NCBI RefSeq assembly: GCF_040215105.1
Contig: NZ_CP157875.1
Location: 2,409,501 to 2,473,500, forward strand
Length of the DNA stretch: 64,000 bases
From: Aeromonas veronii
Lineage (GTDB): Bacteria; Pseudomonadota; Gammaproteobacteria; Enterobacterales; Aeromonadaceae
Direction: 5' to 3'
Positions 36,021 through 44,385 of this stretch are shown here, in pieces. Numbering within the stretch: position 1 is the stretch's first letter; every line of letters begins with the position of its first letter. Below the pieces are notes generated by a model. The model was not told the origin of the DNA, did no database searches, and saw only the letters and a list, made by a program, of their open reading frames with translations. The position numbers and the translations under genes were made by a program.

Positions 36021-36190
36021 GGGCAGTGAGGTTCCTTGCAGGGATGCGCTTCTTTTGGCAAATCATACTGTTATATACAGACTCTGCAATTGGTCAGGCA
36101 GCTCGGTGAGCTTTGGAGGGGAGACAGCAGCCGTGGGGATAACATCAAGGCGGGGCAAGGCAGTTGAAAGGACTGGTTTGCGGTATCAGT

Positions 36191-36220
36191 GCTGAGGCCT
36201 GCCAGCTGGCGGGCCTCAGC
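36191..36220 (-). terminator. Long hairpin after the DUF5718-like gene
   Basis: GCTGAGGCC (36191-36199) pairs with GGCCTCAGC (36212-36220), and the intervening GCCAGCTGGC is itself a palindrome, giving an almost continuous stem. It starts 12 bases beyond the stop of the minus-strand gene. No T run, so the termination role is uncertain. Confidence 0.55.
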
Positions 36221-36231
36221 AGGCGAGCCTC

Positions 36232-37074
36232 TCAGCGGGTCTTCACCGCCTGCAGCAGCACTGAGACATCCGCGCCGAAGGTGCGGTTGCGAATGGCCTC
36301 CCGGATATCCTGCTCGCTGTAGCGACTGCCCGGATAGACCAGCACGCAGGCGGTGTCCCCCGGTTGCAGGAAGTGGGTCTCACCGAAGGGAGTGTAACGG
36401 GTGGCGCCAATGCTGATGAGGGCATGGCTCGGGCGCCCGGCCTGGGCCAGCAGCCCCTGGATGTGCTCCGCCGGCCCCTCATCCTGCTGATGATTGAACT
36501 TGTCGATGGCCCAGTCCAGCAGCTGGCCGTGGAAATAGCTGTAACCGAGCGCCGCGCTGTCAACGCCATAAGGATGCAACTCACCGCCCCGCTCCAGATA
36601 GCAGGCGATGCGGTAATCATCGAGCTCGCAGCCCTTGGCAAAGTGGGAGAGCGGCAACAGGTTCGCGGCCAGCCCCTTGCTCTCGGGGCCCCAGTTCTTC
36701 TTCTCGCTGATTTTCTTGGCGTTGGGGCGGCGGATGGAGCAGTCGTTGTAGGCAGCAAACGCCCGGGGATGGATGGCCACCACCTGATCCCCGGCGTAGG
36801 CCAGCTCGCACCAGAGCGCCACTTCCGGCTCTATCTGCACCTTCTCGTCGCCGCTCACCGCCACCTCGGGCAGGAAGATGGCGTCACCGCTCAAGGGGAA
36901 GACCCCGAGCTGGCCCGGGTGGGAGGGCACATAGAAGGGGAACAGTGCCTTGGGGGCCGCCTTGTCCGTGACCTGCACGGCCACGAAGTCCGCTGCCTCC
37001 CCTGCCTGCTCCAGATGGCCGGCAAAATTGCCCGCCACCCCCAATCCGATGAAGTTGCTCTCGGTTATCTGCAT
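36232..37074 (-). CDS. DUF5718-like protein
   Basis: Cytoplasmic-looking protein of 280 residues beginning MQITESNFIGLGVAGNFAGHLEQAGEA (conserved part GLGVAGNFAGHL). I place it tentatively in DUF5718, a family with an FAH-like (fumarylacetoacetate hydrolase) flavour: acidic pairs around EVALWCELAYAGD and the motif SKGLAANLLPLSHFAKGC. No signal peptide. ATG 37074 precedes the conserved start; the frame continues to 37140 without support. Reaction unknown; no operon partner. Confidence 0.7.
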   Translation of the reverse strand: MQITESNFIGLGVAGNFAGHLEQAGEAADFVAVQVTDKAAPKALFPFYVPSHPGQLGVFPLSGDAIFLPEVAVSGDEKVQIEPEVALWCELAYAGDQVVAIHPRAFAAYNDCSIRRPNAKKISEKKNWGPESKGLAANLLPLSHFAKGCELDDYRIACYLERGGELHPYGVDSAALGYSYFHGQLLDWAIDKFNHQQDEGPAEHIQGLLAQAGRPSHALISIGATRYTPFGETHFLQPGDTACVLVYPGSRYSEQDIREAIRNRTFGADVSVLLQAVKTR

Positions 37075-37339
37075 CTGTGACTCCACTCGCGCCGGCCCCT
37101 GCCGCCGCTGTCGTTGTTCATGGTCGGTGACTACCGCCAAAGAGGGAGAATATTAAAGCACAGCCCCCTCTCCTCGCCCAGCCGGCGGCCATCAAGCTGT
37201 GCGCCAACGCCTGTTTTACCGGGTCGAGTGAGCATAAAACAGACAATTGGCATCAGGCTGTGATCCCGTCACTTGGGCAAGCCCCGTAGTTTTGCTAGTC
37301 TGCGCTATTCATTTGTCGGATGAGCGCCCGTTGCCTGCC

Positions 37340-37894
37340 ATGACCACACATTTTGAAGGCCGTTTCGAGGTGGAATTCAAGTATCGCCTCGCCGATCGCA
37401 CCGCCCTTCTCGCGGCCCTCGACCACCTCAGTCCCGAGGTGATGCTGGAGGACAATCAGGAGCGGGATTGCTACTTCGATACCCCGGCGCGTACCCTCGC
37501 CGCCGAGGGGAAGAGTCTGGTGATCCGTGCCATGGCGCCGTCCGGCATTCGGTTGTGGATCCTGAAAGGGCCGGGCGCGGATCGCTGTGAGGCGGTCAAC
37601 ATCAGCGACGATGGCAAGGCCATCAGCATGTTGCACAACCTGGGGTATGAGCAGGTGCTCTGCATCGAGAAGCGGCGCAGCATCTACTTCCTCGGCCCCT
37701 TCCACCTCACGCTGGATCACCTGACCGGGCTCGGCGACTTCGCCGAGCTGGCCATCATGACCGACGACGAGGCCGCCCTGCCGGGCTATCGCCAGCAGTT
37801 GCTGGCGCTGGCGGCCCGGCTCGGCCTTGACGATGCACAACGGGAAAGCCGCTCCTACCGCATACTGTGCGAACAGCAGCGGGAGTCACTTTAA
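37340..37894 (+). CDS. cyaB: Class IV adenylyl cyclase CyaB (CYTH domain)
   Basis: CYTH-fold enzyme of 184 residues that makes cyclic AMP from ATP. The defining ExExK is E10, E12, K14 in GRFEVEFKYRL, followed by substrate-binding basic residues (GKSLVIRAM, LWILKGP, CIEKRRSIYF) and the acidic metal ligands in GDFAELAIM. The sequence closely recalls the class IV cyclases known from Aeromonas hydrophila (AC2) and Yersinia pestis, rather than thiamine triphosphatases. ATG 37340 fits the family start, though its ribosome site is weak. A NUDIX gene starts 15 bases after the stop, so the two are probably one operon. Confidence 0.92.
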   Translation: MTTHFEGRFEVEFKYRLADRTALLAALDHLSPEVMLEDNQERDCYFDTPARTLAAEGKSLVIRAMAPSGIRLWILKGPGADRCEAVNISDDGKAISMLHNLGYEQVLCIEKRRSIYFLGPFHLTLDHLTGLGDFAELAIMTDDEAALPGYRQQLLALAARLGLDDAQRESRSYRILCEQQRESL

Positions 37895-37908
37895 AAATGG
37901 AGTTTTAC

Positions 37909-38301
37909 ATGATAGACAAACTTTCCTGGCTCACATTTCAGGATAAACAACTGCTGTGTGCGCGCTCCCACGGCAAGCACATCTACTACATCCCCGGCGG
38001 CAAGCGGGAGCCGGGAGAGAGTGACGAGGCAGCCCTCATCCGGGAGATCGACGAGGAGCTCTCGGTGCATCTCAAGCCGGATTCCCTGCGCTTTGCCTGC
38101 GAGTTCAGCGCCCAGGCCGATGGCAAGCCCGAGGGAGTGAACGTCAGGCTGCGCTGCTACACCGGCGAGGCCGAGGGCACGCCCACCGCCTCGGCGGAGA
38201 TCGCCGAGCTGCGCTGGCTGGACAGCCGTCATCTGGATGAGATCTCTCCCGTCTCCCGCCTGCTGTTTCAGTGGCTGGCAGAGCAGGGTCTGATCCGCTG
38301 A
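37909..38301 (+). CDS. NUDIX hydrolase
   Basis: Small pyrophosphohydrolase of 130 residues. The NUDIX box reads GGKREPGESDEAALIREIDEEL, i.e. G-x5-E-x7-R-E-x2-E-E, with serine where the final glycine usually stands. ATG 37909 has GGAG six bases upstream; ATG 37897 (MEFYM) would add four residues and overlaps that ribosome site. Coupled with cyaB; acting on a nucleotide derivative is plausible but the substrate is not known. Confidence 0.9.
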   Translation: MIDKLSWLTFQDKQLLCARSHGKHIYYIPGGKREPGESDEAALIREIDEELSVHLKPDSLRFACEFSAQADGKPEGVNVRLRCYTGEAEGTPTASAEIAELRWLDSRHLDEISPVSRLLFQWLAEQGLIR

Positions 38302-38421
38302 GCACGGCATAGCGACAAGCATCCACCGTGCCGCGCATGGGCAGCGAAGAGCCTGCTCCAGATTATGTTCAGGGCGTGATGACCCTATTTATTGGCAATG
38401 AAGAAACGATGAGGAGTTTCA

Positions 38422-38928
38422 ATGGAGATCCTTGAGGTCGATAGCACCAGAGGCATCAAACCGGCACTGATCACCCTGCTGCAAGACAGCGTGGCCAGCG
38501 GCGCCTCGGTGGGCTTCCTGCCTCCACTGCAAGAAGAGCAGGGACTGGAATATTGGCAAGGCATCGAGGCCGACTTGGCCGACGGGGTGCGCAAGCTCTG
38601 GGTGGCCTTCGATCAGCACCATCTGGTCGGCGCCCTGCAGCTCTCCCTCAGCACCAAGGCCAACGGTGGCCACCGGGCCGAAGTGGAAAAACTCATGGTG
38701 CACAGCGAGGCCCGTGGCAAGGGGGTGGGCCGCGCCCTGATGCTCGCCATGGAGCAAGGGGCCCGCGACGCCCATCGCACCCTGCTGGTGCTGGACTCCC
38801 GGGTGGGGGATGTCGCCTCCAACCTCTATCGCCAGCTCGGCTATGTGGAGGCGGGCCAGATCCCCAATTTCGCCAAGAGTGCAGACGGCACCCTGGCGGC
38901 GACCCAGTTCTTCTACAAGCAGCTCTGA
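38422..38928 (+). CDS. GNAT-family N-acetyltransferase
   Basis: Acetyltransferase of 168 residues. Acetyl-CoA binding motif EKLMVHSEARGKGVGRALMLAME and the C-terminal LLVLDSRVGDVASNLYRQLGY are readable. ATG 38422 follows GAGGAG five bases upstream. Some similarity in layout to aminoglycoside or antibiotic acetyltransferase-like GNATs (DSRVGDVASNLYR), but substrate is not established. Terminated by a strong hairpin. Confidence 0.9.
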   Translation: MEILEVDSTRGIKPALITLLQDSVASGASVGFLPPLQEEQGLEYWQGIEADLADGVRKLWVAFDQHHLVGALQLSLSTKANGGHRAEVEKLMVHSEARGKGVGRALMLAMEQGARDAHRTLLVLDSRVGDVASNLYRQLGYVEAGQIPNFAKSADGTLAATQFFYKQL

Positions 38929-38952
38929 GTCGGGGTGTATTGAACGCCCATC

Positions 38953-38988
38953 ATAAACAAGGCCAGCCGCGAGGCTGGCCTTGTTTAT
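38953..38988 (+). terminator. Terminator after the GNAT gene
   Basis: AAACAAGGCCAGCC-GCGA-GGCTGGCCTTGTTTATT: 14-bp stem with T-rich end, 25 bases after the stop. Confidence 0.92.
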
Positions 38989-39053
38989 TGGGGCATAAGT
39001 TGTTGAGATGAGGCTTCTTTACAAAGCAACCCGCTACCGAACAAGGAGTCCCC

Positions 39054-39368
39054 ATGATATTGGAAGTCGCCCCATTGCAGGTCATTGCGGGCCAGAGCGC
39101 CGCCTTCGAGCAGGCGTTTGCCAAGGCCCAGCGCATCATCAGCACCATGCCGGGTTACGCCGGTCACCAGTTGCAACGGTCCCTGGCCGATCCCGACCGT
39201 TACCTGCTGCTGGTCAACTGGCAACGACTCGAGGATCACACCCAGGGCTTTCGGGGCTCCCCCCACTATCAGGAGTGGAAGGCGCTGCTGCACCACTTCT
39301 ACGACCCCTTCCCCACGGTCGAGCACTTTCAAGCCGTGATCCTGGACGGTTCGGAGCAGGCGGTCTAA
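39054..39368 (+). CDS. ABM-family (antibiotic biosynthesis monooxygenase-like) protein
   Basis: Small protein of 104 residues with the dimeric alpha+beta barrel pattern of ABM domains: ILEVAPLQVIAGQSAAFEQAFAKA, GYAGHQLQRSLADPDRYLLLVNW and FRGSPHYQEWKALLHHF. CAAGGAG precedes ATG 39054 at a good distance. Such proteins may be quinone- or haem-related monooxygenases, but many have no known reaction. Convergent with pdxY. Confidence 0.85.
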   Translation: MILEVAPLQVIAGQSAAFEQAFAKAQRIISTMPGYAGHQLQRSLADPDRYLLLVNWQRLEDHTQGFRGSPHYQEWKALLHHFYDPFPTVEHFQAVILDGSEQAV

Positions 39369-39371
39369 CGC

Positions 39372-39401
39372 TGATCAGCCCATCACATGACGGGCTGATC
39401 A
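39372..39401. terminator. Hairpin between the ABM gene and pdxY
   Basis: TGATCAGCCC and GGGCTGATCA pair around a ten-base loop between the two convergent stop codons; no strong T run on either side. Confidence 0.6.
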
Positions 39402-39407
39402 CCCTCA

Positions 39408-40271
39408 TCAGGCCAGTTGCTCAGCCCTGTGTGTTATCTGCGGCTCGGCAAACGCCGCCTGCGCATCGATGAGCTGCAGCTCATAGGCATCGACCTGCCA
39501 GGTGCGAAGCAGCACCGCATCCACCGCTGCATTGGTGCGCTCGAAGGACGCCACCGCATCGAAGCCCGCCAGCAGGTTCGCCAGCATCAGGGCGCTGATG
39601 AGATCCCCCACCCCCACCGGCTGGCGGGCAAACTCGTAGAGCGGACGGGCGATGAGGTAATCCCCCTCGGCGGTCGCGAGCAGCATCTCGAACCGGCCGA
39701 CCTGACTGGCGGCCCGGCCCAGGTGCTTGACCAGTACCATCTTCACCCCTTTGGCCAGCAACTGGTGCGCCGCGGCACGGGTTTCCTCCAAATCCGCCAG
39801 CTGGGTGTCGCACAGGGTCTCCAGCTCCAGCAGATTCGGCGCCATGATGTCCGCCACCGGCAAGGCCTTCTCGGTCAGGAAACGGGTCACGCCGGGGGCG
39901 ACGATACAGCCTTTCTCCGGGTGGCCCATGACGGGGTCGCAGAAATAGATGGCCGCCGGGTTGGCCAGCTTGACCGCCGCCACTACCGCCAGGATCTCGT
40001 CCCCCTGCTCGGCAGAGCCGAGATAACCGCTCAGCACGGCGTCACACAGTCCCAACACCTCAATATTTCCCAACCCTTTGCACAGCGCACTGATGTGGCC
40101 GGCGGGCATCGCCATCCCCTGCCAGCCTGCCGCGTACTGGGTGTGGTTGGAGAACTGCACCGTGTTGATGGGCCAGACTTCCATGCCGAGACGACGCATG
40201 GGAAACACGGCAGCGCTGTTGCCGGCGCAACCAAAGACCACGTGGGACTGGATAGAGAGAATGCGTTTCAT
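39408..40271 (-). CDS. pdxY: Pyridoxal kinase PdxY
   Basis: Vitamin B6 salvage kinase of 287 residues, exactly the length of E. coli PdxY. It begins [20 protein letters not shown] and shows [39 protein letters not shown] and the ribokinase-family anion hole [14 protein letters not shown], in which the catalytic aspartate lies. ATG 40271 matches the family start. No operon partner; convergent to the ABM gene. Confidence 0.95.
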   Translation of the reverse strand: MKRILSIQSHVVFGCAGNSAAVFPMRRLGMEVWPINTVQFSNHTQYAAGWQGMAMPAGHISALCKGLGNIEVLGLCDAVLSGYLGSAEQGDEILAVVAAVKLANPAAIYFCDPVMGHPEKGCIVAPGVTRFLTEKALPVADIMAPNLLELETLCDTQLADLEETRAAAHQLLAKGVKMVLVKHLGRAASQVGRFEMLLATAEGDYLIARPLYEFARQPVGVGDLISALMLANLLAGFDAVASFERTNAAVDAVLLRTWQVDAYELQLIDAQAAFAEPQITHRAEQLA

Positions 40272-40702
40272 GGAAACCACCGCAGAAGAAGCATGAGGAA
40301 AGCAGGCAATATATCGGATGAAGAGACGGCGGTTCCAGCGATTAGCGGCACAAACCGGTAATTCCCCATCAAAAAACCGAGAAAGTGGCGGCGCCCGCTA
40401 CCAACCTCGCCATTCCCTGCTCCCTGCGAAGCCTTTTGTCTCGGTTGTCTTTGATGTTGCGTCAGCCTGAAATCGGACTGCAAGATTTTAGTTTGATGGC
40501 ATATGAGAGCGTTTTTGAACCAAGATAGGGCGATAGAACAGACAACTCTAACTAGGGTGAAAAACGGGTGGCGGGTGGCGGATGGCGGATGGCGGGTAGA
40601 ATGGCGCGCAGACAAACCGGGCAGAAGAGCAAACGACGGTGAATATCACGCCACCTGACCCAGAAACAACTCATGAATCAGGTGGCTGCTTCTACCTTGG
40701 GA
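40272..40702. other. Intergenic region with a heptanucleotide repeat
   Basis: About 430 bases between pdxY and the DUF429-like gene's 3' end. No convincing gene; a plus-strand frame from 40639 runs into the antisense of the next gene. The notable element is a 7-bp tandem repeat at 40566-40593. Confidence 0.55.
40566..40600. repeat. Heptanucleotide tandem repeat GGRTGGC x4 plus degenerate unit
   Basis: Units at 40566-40572 (GGGTGGC), 40573-40579 (GGGTGGC), 40580-40586 (GGATGGC), 40587-40593 (GGATGGC), then a divergent GGGTAGA and ATGGCG. Non-coding location. Confidence 0.8.
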
Positions 40703-41458
40703 TCACCCTTGGGCGAAGTGATAGACCCAGCCCTCATCCAGCGGGAAGTCCGCCGGGGCTGACAGCAAGGGGGGCAACACGGAGACGGCACCCTTGGCGG
40801 CATATTGCAGCGCCACCAGAGCGCAGAGGGCCGCATCGTAGGGATCCGTGCCTGGTACCAAGGTCGCCGGCAGATGAGCCGCTATCTCCCCTCTCGCCAG
40901 CGAGGCCCTGCCAGCGGTTTTAGCGAGGGCAGGATAAGTCTCCAGCACGGCGCGATCGGCCTCTGCCACCCGACTCGGCACCAATTGCAAGTCCGCCAAC
41001 CGTGGCAACATGGAGATCGCCAGGGTGGCGTTGTTGCCGAGCCGGTCGAAGGTGGCCGACAGCGGCTTCTTCTTGTATTGCCGATGAAGCCAGCGATCAC
41101 AGTCGCGATAGGCGAAAGGGTTGTCTATCTCCCGCTGGGGCACGGCGCACTCGGGTCCCCTCCCCGCCAGCAGTTCGGCAAGGGCGCGCGGGAAGGCCAG
41201 GGGCGCATCGATGCCAAGGGCCAGTTGCGGGCAGGCCAGCACCTGCATCAACCCCATCTCGTCTTGCAGCGCCGGGCGCAGCAGGGCATCCAGATCCGGA
41301 GCCACCCGGGAGCTCAGCCGAAACAGGGGGGAGATCCCCAGCCAATGCAGCTGCTGCGTCCTCGCCTGCCAGCCCACCACGGCCACCGCCTGGGCATTGC
41401 CCTGCCAGCCTCGCACATCCCAGCCGATGCCGATGGCATCCATATGAGCAGTCGTCAT
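40703..41458 (-). CDS. DUF429-like protein
   Basis: Protein of 251 residues starting MTTAHMDAIGIGWDVRGWQG, in which the early aspartate and glycine-rich turn (DVRGWQGNAQAVAVVGW) resemble the RNase H-like fold of DUF429 predicted nucleases. Further points are LALGIDAPLAFPRALAELL (second acidic site) and a late GTDPYDAALCALVALQYA with an acidic pair, consistent with that fold. ATG 41458 is preferred; the frame extends to 41704 antisense to the next gene. Function is unknown. Confidence 0.72.
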   Translation of the reverse strand: MTTAHMDAIGIGWDVRGWQGNAQAVAVVGWQARTQQLHWLGISPLFRLSSRVAPDLDALLRPALQDEMGLMQVLACPQLALGIDAPLAFPRALAELLAGRGPECAVPQREIDNPFAYRDCDRWLHRQYKKKPLSATFDRLGNNATLAISMLPRLADLQLVPSRVAEADRAVLETYPALAKTAGRASLARGEIAAHLPATLVPGTDPYDAALCALVALQYAAKGAVSVLPPLLSAPADFPLDEGWVYHFAQG

Positions 41459-41534
41459 CTCAATCACATCTTTCTGTTCAGGATGCTGCACAGGGTAATG
41501 CCTGCCCCCGCCAAAGCAAGGGCGAGACCACGAC

Positions 41535-42113
41535 CTAGAAGGATTTCTTGAAATTGATGAGGGGCAGAATGGGGAAGACACCGTTCTCGGCGTAGTTGGC
41601 CAGGCCGATCTGCAAGCCATCCAGGTGTTTGGTGGCATTGACAAAGCCAATCTGGAAGGTGGTGCGCTCGGCATAATTGACGAAGCCCACGTTGGCCAGG
41701 GCATTGCCCTTGGCGATGTTCACCGCCCCCCAGTTGAGGCCCTTCACGTTATTGGTCAGGTTGACGAAGCCCAGGTTGACCCCGATGTCCTGCCCCTCGT
41801 GCCAGTTGACGGCGTTGATGGCGACCCCGCCAAACTGGTGACGCACTCGCGCAGCCCCGAAGAAGATGCCGAGCTGCAGGCCGGTGAACTGATCCACATC
41901 GGAGAGCGCAAACACCGGCAGATCGATGCCTTTCACCTGACCGGTACGGCCATAGAGGAAGGAGGCGCGCGCCCCTTCCACCTGATGGGAAGCGGGCAGA
42001 TTGACGCCGGGCAGGGAGATCTGGACCGGGGTACTGGCCTGAGCGGCGCTGCTCAAGGTCACAGCACCCAAAGCCAGAGTACCGCTGGTGAGCAGCAAGG
42101 CGAGAGACTTCAT
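41535..42113 (-). CDS. VC2662-like exported protein
   Basis: Protein of 192 residues with a signal peptide (LLLTSGTLALGAVTLSSAAQA). The mature part is a series of repeated short motifs in which asparagine, glycine and hydrophobic residues alternate (GVNLGFVNLTNNVKGLNWGAVNIAKGNALANVGFVNYAE, shown in part as LGFVNLTNNVKGLNWG), suggesting a small beta-solenoid or beta-sheet stack. I recall this design from a Vibrio family (VC2662) of unknown function. ATG 42113 has AGGAT upstream. Monocistronic. Confidence 0.75.
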   Translation of the reverse strand: MKSLALLLTSGTLALGAVTLSSAAQASTPVQISLPGVNLPASHQVEGARASFLYGRTGQVKGIDLPVFALSDVDQFTGLQLGIFFGAARVRHQFGGVAINAVNWHEGQDIGVNLGFVNLTNNVKGLNWGAVNIAKGNALANVGFVNYAERTTFQIGFVNATKHLDGLQIGLANYAENGVFPILPLINFKKSF

Positions 42114-42445
42114 CGATAAATCCTGGGAGTGGAGGTGAAACCCCTACCCTAGCAAAGCCGCACCGCGGGCACGAGGCGGCCACCCCGCGGCTGCGTCACC
42201 TCCCGTCATCCCGTAACTGCATTTGTGACGGAATACGTGCCCTTGCTCAGTCACTTCCTTGACCGGTAGAGGGTCTGACATACCGATAGCACTGGTGAAT
42301 GGCATGACGCCCTCCCCTGTCACCTCGCAGCCTGACAGCAGTTTTTCTGCCTCAATCCGGCTCTGGCTCTTTTCCTGTTGCCCCTAACTGCCTAAAATAG
42401 CCGCCCTGCCGTTTTCGGCACTCATCGTCAGCAAGAGGATTCATC
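42114..42445. other. Intergenic region between divergent VC2662-like gene and ybcJ
   Basis: About 330 bases with no gene seen. The right end contains TAAAAT at 42393-42398 preceded at 17 bases by TTTTCC, a possible ybcJ promoter. Nothing else stands out. Confidence 0.5.
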
Positions 42446-42679
42446 ATGGAAACGTTTCTGCTCGAGGGTCACCCCTTCGTCGCCCTGTGCGATCTCATCA
42501 AGCATCAGGGGTGGGCCGATTGCGGTGGCGCGGCCAAGGCGCTGGTCGCCGACGGTCTGGTCGAGGTGAATGGCCAGGTCGAGACCCGCAAGCGTTGCAA
42601 GATAGTGGCTGGCCAGGTGGTCAACTTCAACGGCATGAAGGTGGTGGTGAAAGAAGGGATCAGCCCCGAGATCGAGTGA
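42446..42679 (+). CDS. ybcJ: S4-domain RNA-binding protein YbcJ
   Basis: Small RNA-binding protein of 77 residues composed of an S4 domain: HPFVALCDLIKHQGWADCGG, VADGLVEVNGQVETRKRCKIVAGQVV. These match E. coli YbcJ closely in the second half (ETRKRCKIVAGQ). AGAGGA precedes ATG 42446 at six bases. Role likely in ribosome or RNA binding, not determined. Convergent with the DUF4442 gene. Confidence 0.92.
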   Translation: METFLLEGHPFVALCDLIKHQGWADCGGAAKALVADGLVEVNGQVETRKRCKIVAGQVVNFNGMKVVVKEGISPEIE

Positions 42680-42755
42680 GTACCACCGCCATCGGGTCTG
42701 ATGGCAGGAGAGCCCAGCCATGGGTCGAGCCCTCTTCAGAATGTGAGTCTGTGAC

Positions 42756-43229
42756 TCAGCTGGCCTTGATCGACAGGGTCAGCACGAAACGCGCCATCGC
42801 CTCATCGCCGTTCAATGACGGACAGGTGGCCACCACCTGGATGGGGCGGTTGATGCGTTGTCCGGTCGCGAGGGATTCGTCGATCATGACATCGATGGCC
42901 TCCCCGGCCTCGCAATCGAAGCGCACGTCCGCCTCCGGCCGCTTCAAAAACTCCCCCTGCACATCCTTGAAAGCGAAATGCACCTTCTTGCGCCGCTGCC
43001 GCCCCTTCTCCATCACCAGCAGACCACCGACCAGATCGGCACCGGTCGCCAGGGCGCCAAAATACATGCTGCCCAGGTGATTGCGGGTACGCCAACCCAG
43101 TGGAATGCGGATGCGCAGGGCTTTTGCGTCCATCCGCTCTATGACGGGGGCGCAAAAACCGATGACGGGAATGTAGCGCCAGGCGAAGAGACGCAGGGCG
43201 AGGTTGGCTTTGAGGCGTTGCAGGTCCAT
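42756..43229 (-). CDS. DUF4442 hot-dog fold protein, possible thioesterase
   Basis: Protein of 157 residues. Hot-dog fold features are RIRIPLGWRTRNHLGSMYFGALATGADLVGG (conserved HLGSMYFGALATGAD) and a later beta sheet (KVHFAFKDVQGEFLKRPEADV). DUF4442 proteins are related to acyl-CoA thioesterases such as the YiiD C-terminal domain; activity not shown by sequence. ATG 43229 lacks a strong ribosome site. Downstream of the LysR gene on the same strand, 69 bases apart. Confidence 0.85.
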   Translation of the reverse strand: MDLQRLKANLALRLFAWRYIPVIGFCAPVIERMDAKALRIRIPLGWRTRNHLGSMYFGALATGADLVGGLLVMEKGRQRRKKVHFAFKDVQGEFLKRPEADVRFDCEAGEAIDVMIDESLATGQRINRPIQVVATCPSLNGDEAMARFVLTLSIKAS

Positions 43230-43298
43230 TGCAAACTGATCCGATGAGTGAGTGTGAATGAAATGTTGCCAGCATCCCCCCTCAGAGGCAAGCGCCGA

Positions 43299-44219
43299 TT
43301 AGCCGTTCCCTGAACGCCCCAGGATCCCCCCGTTCTCCTTGAGCAGCAGCGCCACCTCCTCCAGCACATAGTCGATGAACAGGCGCGCCGCGTAAGAGAG
43401 TCCCTTGCGGCTCGGGTAGACCAGCCAGATGTTGTCCAGGGTCGTCTCATACTCGGGCAGCAGATCGATGATGGCGCCGCTCTCCACCTGGGCACGCATG
43501 GTGAGCTCGGGCAGCACGGCGATGCCGTCCCCCTCGGACACCGCATGGCGGATGTAGTAGGAGCTGTTGGAGATCATCCGGCTGTTGATCAGGATCTCCC
43601 CGTGATTGAAGGTAAGCTTATTGTCCAGCTGGCCATCCGGCAGGCGCGTCACCAGCACGTTGTGATGGTGCAGATCCGCAAGGGAGGCGGGCCTGCCGTG
43701 GCGCGCCACATACTCCCGACTGGCGTAGAGCTTGCGAGTGAAGGGCATGATGGTGCGGGCGACAAAGCTGTTATCGATCACATCGCCGATGTGGATGCTG
43801 GCGTCCAGCCCGTAGTTCAGGATGTCTCGGTAGCCGACGCTGCTCAGGTGCAGCTCAATGTTGATCTTCGGATATCGCGCCAGAAAGCACTTGATGATGT
43901 CGTGGATGAAGATGTCAGAGTCATTGAGCAGCCCAATCTTGATGTTGCCCACCGGCTGATGGCTCTGGGTACGGATCTGTTCGTGAGTCTGATCCAGCTG
44001 GCTGATGATGTGTTGCAGGTTGTTGTAGTACTCCAGCCCCACCGGGGTCATGGTCAACCGTCGGGTCGTGCGGGTGAGCAGCTTGGCATTGAGCTCGGTC
44101 TCCAGATCCTTGATCCGGCGGCTCACGTTGGAGCGCGGAATGTTCAGTGCATCGGCCGCGCTGGTAAAGCCCCCCAGCTCCACCACCGACAGAAACAACT
44201 TGAGATCGTCGATCCTCAC
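43299..44219 (-). CDS. LysR-family regulator, divergent from RND efflux operon
   Basis: Regulator of 306 residues with N-terminal helix-turn-helix (GGFTSAADALNIPRSNVSRRIKDLE) and an effector domain of the CrgA/AaeR-like group (NIKIGLLNDSDIFIHDIIKCF). A strong GGAGG lies upstream of ATG 44219. It is divergent from the membrane-fusion-protein gene with 166 bases between starts, where an inverted repeat TGTCTC-N7-GAGACA lies; control of the pump is the obvious hypothesis. Confidence 0.92.
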   Translation of the reverse strand: MRIDDLKLFLSVVELGGFTSAADALNIPRSNVSRRIKDLETELNAKLLTRTTRRLTMTPVGLEYYNNLQHIISQLDQTHEQIRTQSHQPVGNIKIGLLNDSDIFIHDIIKCFLARYPKINIELHLSSVGYRDILNYGLDASIHIGDVIDNSFVARTIMPFTRKLYASREYVARHGRPASLADLHHHNVLVTRLPDGQLDNKLTFNHGEILINSRMISNSSYYIRHAVSEGDGIAVLPELTMRAQVESGAIIDLLPEYETTLDNIWLVYPSRKGLSYAARLFIDYVLEEVALLLKENGGILGRSGNG

Positions 44220-44282
44220 CCCTTACCTCCCCGTTTTCCCGCCTGGCCTCGCCACCATGGCAAGCCTGAGGCCTTCTCCAAT

Positions 44283-44301
44283 TGTCTCACAAATCGAGAC
44301 A
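44283..44301. promoter_or_regulatory. Inverted repeat in the LysR/RND divergent promoter
   Basis: TGTCTC (44283-44288) and GAGACA (44296-44301) form a 6-bp dyad with a 7-base spacer, about 85 bases from the pump start and 64 from the LysR start. A candidate operator, by position and symmetry only. Confidence 0.5.
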
Positions 44302-44385
44302 GTGTTGGCAGTCAAAGGCTGATTATCGAACATATATCACAGGATAAAATAGCCCTTTAGTCTCTGAATCATTGGACTTTTACCT

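Noticed and set aside
40639-40923. Plus-strand frame of 94 codons after the heptad repeat
   Set aside because: Enters the antisense of the DUF429-like gene, basic low-complexity residues, no ribosome site.
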